Below, piece after piece: positions 39,569 through 49,200 of a stretch of 64,000 bases of DNA. Location: IMG/VR virus record IMGVR_UViG_3300025647_000027, positions 1 to 64,000 of that record; one strand, written 5' to 3'. Position numbers and translations under genes: made by a program. The DNA comes from a virus. The notes under the pieces were generated by a model. That model had not been told where the DNA came from, did no database searches, and worked only from the letters and a program-made list of their open reading frames with translations. Numbering within the stretch: the first letter of the stretch is position 1; each line of letters starts with the position of its first letter.

Positions 39569-42240
39569 TGTCGGATAAGAAGAATATAAAGAAAGATTTT
39601 GATAGAGAAGCCTTTAAGAAGGCTATTGCTCATGTTGAGTCTAGTGGAGGTAAGTTTCTAGAAAATACAACTAGTTCTGCCGCCGGTAGGTATCATTTTT
39701 TGTATAGATATATTCAGGATATTCCTTTATTACGCGGCGTAACTAAACGTGAGTTTATTAACAGGCCTGAGCTTCAAGAGCAAGTAATGGATATGGCCAT
39801 AGATGGTACTCTTCCTGGATTTCCTTCGTATAAAGAATACGCAAAGGAACTTCAAGGTAAGTATAGAACAAATTTAGGATTACATGATATTGCTGCACTA
39901 ACACATTTCTTAGGTAAGGGTGGTGTTAAAAAGTACCTATCTAATCCTGATGGATTTGTTGTTCCAGGTAAGAATGCAAGCGTATTACAATATATAAATA
40001 AATTTAGAAAAGCTTTTGGTCCAGACTCTACTATTTCAGATCAAGATATTGCTAAAAACAGTCCTGCTGAAGCAGGATTAAATGTAAAAGTTCAAGACAA
40101 GACAGCTGTTGCTCCTAAGGTTATTAAAGAAGAAAAGTTTAACTTTAAAGACTCAGGAAGAGATTATATAGACTATCTTAATAATGGAGAGTTATATGAT
40201 AAAGCTCCTGTTGAAGCTGAAGGTACTATTAAAGCAGTTGAAAATACAGATGAAGCTCCGACAGAAGCTCAGTCACAAACTCCGACACAAACTGGGTCAC
40301 AAGTAGGTGAAGGCACTGTATTAGCAGAGGATCCTAAAAAAATATTACCAGTAACAGGTGAGCTTGCGGGCAAACCAATGGATGAGCATTTAGGTTTCTT
40401 AAACACTCTTGCAATGGGAGGTTTCTTAAATCAACATGGTGCTCAGGATATTATACCTATTGAGAATGGTGGTACACATGAAGAGAATCCTTATGGTGGC
40501 GTACCTATGGGTATAGGCGCTAATGGCAAAATGAACACTGTTGAAGAAGGTGAAGTTAAATTTGGAGATTACGTTTTTTCAAATAGACTATCACTTGGTG
40601 GACCAATTACTCAATTAGGTACAAAAGCAAATACATTTGCTGATGGAGGTGATCTAAATAAAGAAAAAGATAAAGAAAAAGATAAAGAAGAACTATCTGA
40701 ATCTGATTTATCAACCAAAATTCTTAGAAACATTTTACCTATTCCTAATAACGCGGCTCAATTAGTCTCAAGTCTTGCAAATAGTGACAGTAAGTTTAGT
40801 ACTAAAGATTCAAGCTCGGCAGCTAATAAACACCTGTATAGAAGCGTACTTAATGCTATAAAAAGAACTGGAAAGACCCAAGGTGGCACAGAATACGAAG
40901 ATTACAGCAAGGATATAAGCAAAGATCTCAATGGATTGTCAATGAAATCTCCTAATATGATTGCAGGTAGTTTTGTATCTCCAGAACTTGAGGCTGCTAC
41001 TACATTTGGAAGAGTCTCATATAAGCAAAATCCTGAAACAGGAGAGATAGAAATATACGATTCTTATGACTTTAGTAAAACTGGTGATAAGAATAATGTT
41101 TATGCAAAAATAAGAAAAAAAGCTGGAGATGTTTCTGATGGAAAATTAGATTCAAAACCAAAACTTATAGGTAAATTTAATCCTAACGAAGAAAAAGATT
41201 TTATTGGTAAAATAGGTGATTTTATGGACAATGTACTAAATCCAATAGATAATTTTAATATACCTTATTCTTCTGTAAAAAAAACTAGTGATGCGGTATA
41301 TAATTCTGGAAAAAACGCGTATGATTATGGAAAAAAAATAATAAATGAAGGTTTAGATTCTTTGTCTAATATGTTCGATAAAGGCGGAGACTTGACAGGT
41401 CCAACAGACCCAAAGAAAAAAGAATCTAAAAAGAACTCTGATAATCCTGTTACTGATCCGGTGTTTGGACCTGTACTTGAGGATAAACCCTTAGAATTTA
41501 TAAAAAATGAATGGCAAACAACTGGATATGGAGGGCTGAAAAAAGTTTCAGAGACATTTGAAGTTCCTGATGTTAGAGAAGACTACATGATAGATAATTA
41601 TGTCACTACACAGAAAAGTGATAAGGTTAACTTTGACTTAGCTATTAATGATAAGAATGCGCTAGAGTTTCTAAACAGATACAATAATCCATGGTCAAGA
41701 CAAAAATTAGCTGAGCAAGCTGGGCTAAGTCCTGAGGATATAGATAATATGATATTAAAAGGACTTAATGTAGACAAAGAAATTGGCGGAGAAGTTCTTG
41801 GATCTAAAGCATCTTATGATGCGTCAAAAAATAAAATTAATATGGGCCCTGAATTTGAAGGTAAAACAGGTGTTGAGACCCATGAAAGAGTTCATGCTAG
41901 TTTATTTGATGCAGCTCAGGGAGAAAACTTAATGAAGATATTAGGCAATCCTTTTCAACAGGAAACTAGAAGCTTCATGAAAAAGCATTCTCCTGACACT
42001 GTTCGTTATCTTAAAAAGCCACATGAGGCTTATGGTAATTTTGTAGAGTTTAGAGAAAAACTAGGATTAAAGCCTGGTGAGCAGATTGATGAAAAAGAAC
42101 TAAATAAAAGAATAAAAGCAAAAGGCCTTACAAATGAAAACTTTATTAGAGTTTTCGATGATAGTAAAGTAGTAGAAGCATTAAACACAATTGCCAAAGT
42201 AGATACAAAACCTACAATGGACGAATATAGAATAGCATAA
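39568..42240 (+). CDS. ejection protein with lysozyme-like and zinc-protease domains, 890 aa
   Basis: 890-residue protein. Residues about 14-150 form a lysozyme/transglycosylase-like domain (AIAHVESSGGKF with E24 as candidate acid, SSAAGRYHFLYRY, IAALTHFLGKGGV). Residues about 280-365 carry the crAss-like signature GGTHEENPYGGVPMGIGANG and VEEGEVKFGDYVFSNRL. A Lys/Asp/Glu-rich helical part follows. The C-terminal part holds an HExxH zincin motif, ETHERVHASLFDA (H772, E773, H776). As a virion cargo protein it would open peptidoglycan during ejection. The zincin could process itself or the other cargo proteins. Confidence 0.7.
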   Translation: MSDKKNIKKDFDREAFKKAIAHVESSGGKFLENTTSSAAGRYHFLYRYIQDIPLLRGVTKREFINRPELQEQVMDMAIDGTLPGFPSYKEYAKELQGKYRTNLGLHDIAALTHFLGKGGVKKYLSNPDGFVVPGKNASVLQYINKFRKAFGPDSTISDQDIAKNSPAEAGLNVKVQDKTAVAPKVIKEEKFNFKDSGRDYIDYLNNGELYDKAPVEAEGTIKAVENTDEAPTEAQSQTPTQTGSQVGEGTVLAEDPKKILPVTGELAGKPMDEHLGFLNTLAMGGFLNQHGAQDIIPIENGGTHEENPYGGVPMGIGANGKMNTVEEGEVKFGDYVFSNRLSLGGPITQLGTKANTFADGGDLNKEKDKEKDKEELSESDLSTKILRNILPIPNNAAQLVSSLANSDSKFSTKDSSSAANKHLYRSVLNAIKRTGKTQGGTEYEDYSKDISKDLNGLSMKSPNMIAGSFVSPELEAATTFGRVSYKQNPETGEIEIYDSYDFSKTGDKNNVYAKIRKKAGDVSDGKLDSKPKLIGKFNPNEEKDFIGKIGDFMDNVLNPIDNFNIPYSSVKKTSDAVYNSGKNAYDYGKKIINEGLDSLSNMFDKGGDLTGPTDPKKKESKKNSDNPVTDPVFGPVLEDKPLEFIKNEWQTTGYGGLKKVSETFEVPDVREDYMIDNYVTTQKSDKVNFDLAINDKNALEFLNRYNNPWSRQKLAEQAGLSPEDIDNMILKGLNVDKEIGGEVLGSKASYDASKNKINMGPEFEGKTGVETHERVHASLFDAAQGENLMKILGNPFQQETRSFMKKHSPDTVRYLKKPHEAYGNFVEFREKLGLKPGEQIDEKELNKRIKAKGLTNENFIRVFDDSKVVEALNTIAKVDTKPTMDEYRIA

Positions 42241-43769
42241 TGAAAAAGAAAGAAAGCAATAGCATAATGGAGATGTTCAATTTACCTTCGTATACAAAAG
42301 GTAAAACTTTTGCTGAAGCTAGTAAACTAATTGCCAAGAAGTTTGAGGGTAGAACAGATAAGGAGTCTGTTGATACTCTTCAAGATCTACAAGGAAGGTT
42401 ACAGCAAGCACAAGAGTACATTAAAAAGCAGTCTCAGCCAACTGAGCAACCACAACCACAAGCTCCTGCAATGGGGCCTACTAATGATCATTTCCTAGGA
42501 GGTATAATGAGTATGTTAGGTGGTGCTGGTGGAGCTGCCGGTGGGGCAGCAAGCGCCGCTGGTGCGGCGGGCGCAGCAGGAGGAGCAGCAGGTTTATTAG
42601 GTGGAGCGTCGTCTGCAATACCTGGACTAGGAGCTCTGTCTAAAGCTCCAGAAGCTATTAATCATTTTAAAGAAGGTAATGCCGCTAAAGGTATTATGAG
42701 TGCAGCAAGTGGAGCTGCTAGTATGATACCTGGTGTAGGCGCAATAGCTTCTCCAATTCTTGATATAGCAGGAAGTTTTATAGGTAATGGGGCCGCTGAA
42801 AAAAAGGCACAAGATATAGCTGTAAATAATACTGCTACTCAGGCTAAAGCATTTAATAATAAATATGCAGGTGGAGGATTTATGGATAATATAGATCCTA
42901 ATGAATTGGTAAGTATGTTGAAAGCACAAGGAAATACATCTCTTACAACACAAGGCCCTATTGGAGGTCCTGTAATGAATTCAGCTGGTAGAGAAATACA
43001 ACAAACAGTAAATGAAGGAATCAGTCCTTCTGGAGTAACAGGAATGAGAGGTTTACCAGAAACATCTGTTAATGCTGGTATTGAAGCTCAAGGATTGGCT
43101 CAAGTAGGACAATCTGCTGAAGAGCAATTAAGATCTAGTGCTTTAAAAGGACTAGAACCACTTACTAATTCAGCACAAGGTACAGAACAAGATACGGCAC
43201 AAGAAGGCGGATATGATCCATCTACATTATTAAGATATGCGCCTGCTGTTACTGATGCTTATCAATTAGCTACTCTTGAGAAACCTGATGAAGTATCAAG
43301 AGGTAGACTTGGAAACAAGTATCAATCACAACAAGTAGACGAAAGAAGTTTAGTTCAAGGAGTTCAAGAAGGTATAAATAACAACAGAGATGCTATATTA
43401 GGTTCATCTGGTGGTTCTGGAGCAGCTGCTCGAGCTAATTTACTAGGATTAAGTCTTCAGGGAACAAAAGCTTTATCTAGCGCTATGCAATCAGCTGGTG
43501 AAGCTAATAGACAAGATAATAGAACTGGACAACAGTTTAATTTAGGTGTTGATCAAACTAACTTACAGCAATCAAATGCTGAGCAATTAGCTAATGAGCA
43601 AAATCAAGGTGCTTATGATACTCAGAAGAGTCAATTGATTTCTCAATTAGGATCCAACCTTGGCGAAGTAGGAAAAGAACAATTATTCAAAAAATACCCA
43701 GAGCTAATGGGAATGGACTTTGATGCTCTTGGCAAGTATATGAACGGCAAGAAAAAAAAGAAAAAATAA
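42240..43769 (+). CDS. ejection protein with Gly/Ala-rich hydrophobic core, 509 aa
   Basis: 509-residue protein with a Gln/Pro-rich linker (about 65-80), a long Gly/Ala-rich hydrophobic region (about 85-190, with IPGLGALSKAPEAINHFKEG and SMIPGVGAIASPILDIAGSF) and a Gln/Asn-rich helical C-terminus ending in lysines. Glycine-zipper-like hydrophobic cores of this type are typical of podovirus ejection proteins that line a trans-envelope channel. The DNA here is more GC-rich than its surroundings because of Gly/Ala codons. It begins at TAATG with the preceding gene. Confidence 0.6.
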   Translation: MKKKESNSIMEMFNLPSYTKGKTFAEASKLIAKKFEGRTDKESVDTLQDLQGRLQQAQEYIKKQSQPTEQPQPQAPAMGPTNDHFLGGIMSMLGGAGGAAGGAASAAGAAGAAGGAAGLLGGASSAIPGLGALSKAPEAINHFKEGNAAKGIMSAASGAASMIPGVGAIASPILDIAGSFIGNGAAEKKAQDIAVNNTATQAKAFNNKYAGGGFMDNIDPNELVSMLKAQGNTSLTTQGPIGGPVMNSAGREIQQTVNEGISPSGVTGMRGLPETSVNAGIEAQGLAQVGQSAEEQLRSSALKGLEPLTNSAQGTEQDTAQEGGYDPSTLLRYAPAVTDAYQLATLEKPDEVSRGRLGNKYQSQQVDERSLVQGVQEGINNNRDAILGSSGGSGAAARANLLGLSLQGTKALSSAMQSAGEANRQDNRTGQQFNLGVDQTNLQQSNAEQLANEQNQGAYDTQKSQLISQLGSNLGEVGKEQLFKKYPELMGMDFDALGKYMNGKKKKKK

Positions 43770-43770
43770 G

Positions 43771-43962
43771 ATGACTAGAGCGTATTTATTGTTACTAAAT
43801 GTAGTTGACAATGATGATATTTATATTGATCATAGGTTAAACAGATTCGTAATCACTTACAATAATGAAAGAATTATCATTAAATGTGAGGATGTTAAGG
43901 ATTTTATCACTATATTTATGAATGATAAGAATGCGATGTTAACAAAGCTTAACGACAAATAA
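43771..43962 (+). CDS. small unknown protein, 63 aa
   Basis: 63-residue protein (TRAYLLLLNVVDNDDIYIDH; RFVITYNNERIIIKCEDVKD) that looks like a small beta/alpha domain. It lies between two cargo genes with 1-base gaps on both sides. Unrecognised; maybe a chaperone or minor component of the ejectosome. Confidence 0.55.
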   Translation: MTRAYLLLLNVVDNDDIYIDHRLNRFVITYNNERIIIKCEDVKDFITIFMNDKNAMLTKLNDK

Positions 43963-43963
43963 T

Positions 43964-46231
43964 ATGAGTAACAGATTTTCACAAACTACAACAGCAGGAT
44001 TTAAGGGTCTTTCCTTAGATGAGATAATGGCTATTCCATTAGCTAAACAAACTCGTCAGGATGCTTCATTGGCGGCAACTGATGAATTACAAGCGCTAGA
44101 AGCTAAAAGACTTGAGAGTGATGCTCCTGTCGTTGATGCAGAATTAGAAAGAATTAGAAAGGAATCAGAACAGATTTCAAAAGACTTAATGGAAAGAGGT
44201 GTAGATAGAAACTTATCTAATAAACTTCGTAGTCTTAGATCATCTCAAAAGAAATCCTTTGGTGCTTCTGGAGTTGTTGGTCAATCTGAAGCTAACTATA
44301 AAGCGGCTCAGTCTTATATTAATAATCTTGCAACTAAGAAAGAACAACAAGCTGGATGGTCACCTCAACAAGCTAAAATATGGGCTACCTCACAGGTTAG
44401 TAATTTTGGCAGTTCATTTGATGAATTAGGTAATTTTAGACAGTTTCAAGGAGCAGGTATGTCTCAAAAGGTAGAGAGTAATGATTGGATTAATAAAAAT
44501 CTAAAACTTATTGCTTCAGATACTAATCAAGAGATGATGAAATATGCTGGTAATTTAGATCAATTCAATGAAGCATATGCCTCTGGTCTAGTTACAGAGA
44601 AAGACTTCAATAAGATTATGTCTTCCTTAACCATTATGGCAGCTAATGATCCGGATTTACAAGCATCTCTAAAACAACAACAATTCTTTGACCCCAATGC
44701 AGGTGATCCAAAAAATATTGGATCATGGTCTGTAAAATACAGAGAAGATGGTACAAAGACTGACGTATTTACACCTGGTAATGAATTTGGTAGACAATTG
44801 TATGGCGCCGCATTAGGAGTTAAATCAATGGATAAGACATATAAGTTTCATTTTCAAACTGATATTGCTGCTAAAGCTTTATTTGAAGCTGGCCTTGAAG
44901 AAAAAGAAGCTAATGCATTAGTTAGAGCTGCTGATGGTGTATTGAATACTATTACTCCTGATAATATTGATCAGATTAGAGAAAATACAGATTTAGCTTT
45001 AAAAGAACTTGATAGACAAACTGGTGCTTTAGCTGCTAACTGGACTCCAGAGAGAATAAAGGCTAATCCTGATGCGTATGCTTTAGCTCAAAAGAGTCTT
45101 AATGATTCTAAAGTTAAGTATTTTAATCTCCAGAATAGAATTAAGAGTATAGAAAAAGAAACATTTAAAGAGCTTACTCCTGTTGAACAGGAAGGAAAAG
45201 TTTTATATGATAAATTAAGAGAGGGTATTCCAGGTTATGAACAAGCTAAAAATCAAGATGAGGTTATAACATCTTTAACTGATGCTATTAGAAAATTACC
45301 TGGCGGAAAAGAAGTTGTTGGAGAAAGTGGTACTTTAAGTGAGAGCGGAACAGGAAGTGATGAAATGGAGAATTTCTTAACTTCTAAATATCTAGAACTT
45401 AAAGGTGAGAAAGTTAACAAAAATTCAAGAGCAAATAGAAGTATATTTAACTGGGTTGGTAGTGAAGACTTAGCTTATGATGATGGTATTGTAGATAAAA
45501 TGAAAGATGGAGCAAGGGCCCTTAAAGATAAATCTAAAAAATATCTTGAGCAAAACCCTTATTCTGAATCGTATACTGAATTCGGAGCATTAAACTCTGG
45601 TAAGTATTCTAGTAGAATTGGTGCTATTAACCAAAATCTAACAGATAATTTCCAAGGAGCTGGATACTCAGAAGCTTATACTGGTATGTCAATAAACCAA
45701 TATGTTCAAGAGAATTATCCAACTGACCCTTCTTCAACTGAAGCTAAATATAACTTTGAAATAAGAGTTACGGATGGACTAGATGCCATGGGTTACCCAA
45801 TTGAACACTTAGTTATTAAGGACAGAAATGGTTCTGTAATGGAAGTTAAAAGTGTAACAAGAGGTGAGGCTGGTAGAAAAGAACAAAGAGAAACTGGTAT
45901 TGAGTTGATGAAATCTACTGATCCTACTCTACAAAAGAAAGGTAAACAAATGCTTGCTAATGATACTATGATGCCTATGATTAAACAAAATGGTGGACTT
46001 AGAACAGGAGCTGTTGAAGGTCAGTTTACAGGAGAATACAGTAAAGTTGATGTAGATGGAAAGGAACTTCCAATAGTTTGGACTAAAGAAGAAATAGGTG
46101 GTCAAGAAATATGGAGAGTAAACGTTGGAGGATTTAAATCAAGAGAAATACACGGCGAAACAGATATGGCTTCATATCTTGCCGATGAATTATTAGCAGA
46201 AATAGATAAATATGGTACAGGAGACAATTAA
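43964..46231 (+). CDS. ejection (cargo) protein, 755 aa
   Basis: 755-residue, largely helical, Gln/Lys/Asp-rich protein without membrane segment. MSNRFSQTTTAGFKGLSLDE and the SYINNLATKKEQQAGWSPQQ segment fit the family of virion cargo proteins I associate with this position of crAss-like genomes. The C-terminal about 150 residues appear alpha/beta (YNFEIRVTDGLDAMGYPIEH; LVIKDRNGSVMEVKSV). Probably injected with the DNA. It overlaps the next gene by 20 bases. Confidence 0.6.
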   Translation: MSNRFSQTTTAGFKGLSLDEIMAIPLAKQTRQDASLAATDELQALEAKRLESDAPVVDAELERIRKESEQISKDLMERGVDRNLSNKLRSLRSSQKKSFGASGVVGQSEANYKAAQSYINNLATKKEQQAGWSPQQAKIWATSQVSNFGSSFDELGNFRQFQGAGMSQKVESNDWINKNLKLIASDTNQEMMKYAGNLDQFNEAYASGLVTEKDFNKIMSSLTIMAANDPDLQASLKQQQFFDPNAGDPKNIGSWSVKYREDGTKTDVFTPGNEFGRQLYGAALGVKSMDKTYKFHFQTDIAAKALFEAGLEEKEANALVRAADGVLNTITPDNIDQIRENTDLALKELDRQTGALAANWTPERIKANPDAYALAQKSLNDSKVKYFNLQNRIKSIEKETFKELTPVEQEGKVLYDKLREGIPGYEQAKNQDEVITSLTDAIRKLPGGKEVVGESGTLSESGTGSDEMENFLTSKYLELKGEKVNKNSRANRSIFNWVGSEDLAYDDGIVDKMKDGARALKDKSKKYLEQNPYSESYTEFGALNSGKYSSRIGAINQNLTDNFQGAGYSEAYTGMSINQYVQENYPTDPSSTEAKYNFEIRVTDGLDAMGYPIEHLVIKDRNGSVMEVKSVTRGEAGRKEQRETGIELMKSTDPTLQKKGKQMLANDTMMPMIKQNGGLRTGAVEGQFTGEYSKVDVDGKELPIVWTKEEIGGQEIWRVNVGGFKSREIHGETDMASYLADELLAEIDKYGTGDN

Positions 46232-49200
46232 TGATCCTTTAGACTTAAGCATTGTAGAGAACGCATCAACAGATGAGACGTTAATGCAAAAAGATCCTCA
46301 AGAGGATACTAAGCCTAAGGCTAAAGCTAAGTTTGCTAGTGTTGACCCTACTGAAGAAGTTGTAGCTGATGACCCTAATAACGGTAAAGCTAAATTTTCA
46401 GGTGGAGGCCCACAGGTTGTTCAAGATAAAATGTATAAAGGATTAGATATCGAAGATTATACAGACTATCTTGGATCTAACATCTTTATGCCTACTGGTG
46501 GCGTTGACGCTTTAAATAAGCAACGCGCTATGAATCAATCCGGTTGGGAGCAAGCAGGTAATATGCTTGGTCAAGCTGTTGTTGGTGAAATTGTAGGTGG
46601 TACTATTGAAGGTTTAGGTTACATCTTAGATGTTGGTAGCGCACTGGATTATATGACTGGTAATGAAAAGGACTGGGGTAACTTTATGACTGAAGCTGGT
46701 AAAGGATTAAGAACATGGAGTCAAGATGCAATGGCTATACATACTGTTAATCCAGGTAAATTTGATCCGGGAGATTCAGGATGGTGGTTTAGTAACGGTG
46801 TTAGTGTAGCTTCTACATTAAGCATGCTTATCCCTTCTATGGCTGCAACCAAAGCATTAGGCTTCTTGGGTAAGGGAGCAAGTAAGCTTGGTGGTAAATT
46901 CTCTAAGATACTTGATGTTGCAGGAAACATGGGTAAACAAGCTACATGGATGACAGAAGGTATTTCTCAAGCAATAGTATCTAGACATATAGAAAATTCT
47001 ATGGAAGCTAGTGGCACATTCGAAAGTGCAAAAGCTGATTACTTAACAAGAACAAATAAAGAAACAGGATTACCATTTACTGAAGAAGAAGCAACTAAAT
47101 TAGCTTCTGAGGCCGCTGCTTCTAACTACAATAAAGGCTGGGCCATGTTACTTCAAGATATACCCCAGTATTTAGCATTAGGTAAAATCTTCAATCCTCA
47201 CACAGGTAGAATGGAGAATGCTTTATCTAAGGCTTCTCAAAAAGGTAAACAATTAAAATTAAAACCATGGCAACAAAAAGTTGGTAGTGGAATTGGAACA
47301 TTCTTGTCTGAAGGTTTTGAAGAATCTTACCAATATTATATTGCAGAACAAGGTAAAGCACTTGCTGATCTAAATGCTGGATTAATCACAAGAGATAAGT
47401 ATAATGAGATCATGTCTGACGCCATTGGCTCTGACGAGATGATGACTTCTGCATTCTTTGGTGGATTAGGTGGTAATTTATTTCAAATGGCAGGTAAGGG
47501 CTTAAATGAGCTCGGAAAAGGAAAGAAAAGAAGAGAATTCGAAAGCAATTACGAGGAAACTTATAGGTCTACACTTAATGATCGTGCTAAGAATTTCATG
47601 TCTATGCAACAAAGGCTAGCTGATGCTGACAACAACGATAATGTTGAGGCCAGAGAGATGGTATTAGATGAAATGATGTTGATGATGACTACTGATGCAC
47701 TGCACCGTGGTAAATTTGATCAACATATTGAATCTCTTCAAGGTATAGCTAACATGACTAAAGAAGAAGCTAAAGCTTTAGAACAACAAGGTGGTGGTGA
47801 ATTCAATTTAGAATTAGCTAAGAAGAGTATTCCTGAAATAATCAAAAAGTCTGAAGAGATGAGATTAGATTATTTGAAGTTCTCTAACAAATACGAAGGT
47901 AATATTGCGGCTAAAATGGCCCAAAACAATTACAGAACTAAAAGATTTGTTGAAAACTCAAAGAAGATGGATGAAAAAATCCAATCTACTACTTATTCTG
48001 TTCCGAATATTAATGCTATGTCTACAACTCAACTTAATAAAGTTGAAGGAGTAATTAAGTTAAGAGCTTTAGCTGAAATGAATCAAGCATTTAAAGATCA
48101 ACTTAAATCAGGTAAAGTAAGTGAGTTAAGAAAACCACATATTGAAAAAATCATAAAAGAAAATGAGGCTAGAATATCTAAGCTAACTAAACAATATGAT
48201 GCTGAAAATAAAGATGATCCAAGAGATGCTGACAAAAAGAGAGAAGATTCTAGGATAGCGCAAGGTTTCACAAAAGATATCACTGATGAGCTTGTTCAAG
48301 CTAATATGGTTAAGGAGCGTAATAACGCAGAGATAATGCTTAATCAATTAGAGAATGATGCTATTCGTAGTGAAAGTTATAGAAATGGCCTTAAAAAAGA
48401 AGCTTTAAAAGAAAAGGTTAACTCTAAAATAGAGAATGAAGAGCAAGGTGAGGCTATTAAGAAGGAAATTGAAGATGCTCCATTCTTAACTAAGGATGAA
48501 AAAGCTGCTGAACTTGCTACTGTTAATGAGAATATAGAGGAATTAGCTAATGAGGCTGCTGTTGCTCAAGAATATAAGAATGATGAGGCTAGAGAAGCTG
48601 AGAAGTTAGCTGCTGTTAATGAAGCTAAGAAAGATACTAAGACTATAACCAATGCTAACAATGCTAAGGTTAATGATAACGTAGAAGATGAGTTCGCTGA
48701 GGAGCAAACTACTGTCTCTAAGATTACTAAAAGCAAAGAGAAGTCACAAGATAGAGCTATTAATACTAAAGCGTATAAGAACATAAAGGTTCCTATGTAT
48801 GCTAATCTTAATGGTCCTGGTTGGAAAGACTGGGTGTTTAATGGTAAGGACAAAACTGGAATCAAGGATGGCAAACCAGTCATTTTAGATTTTGTAATAG
48901 GTGATCCTGGTGGAAAATATTCGCAATTAGCCCAACAGGCAATTAATATTTACAACAGAGCTAAGGCTAATCCTAAAAACAAGCTTACATCTGAGGAAAA
49001 AGATATTTTATTTAATCATCTTCCTATAAAGATTCAACTTACTGAAGAGATTTGGTCATATATACCTGCATTCTCTCCATCAAATACATTCTTTAAAACT
49101 AATGAATTGCCAAAAAGAGAGGCTATCATTAGACAGATGTTTAAAGGAAACACTAAAACTCAAGTTACTTATCAATTTGGAGGAAACTTACATGTTGAAG

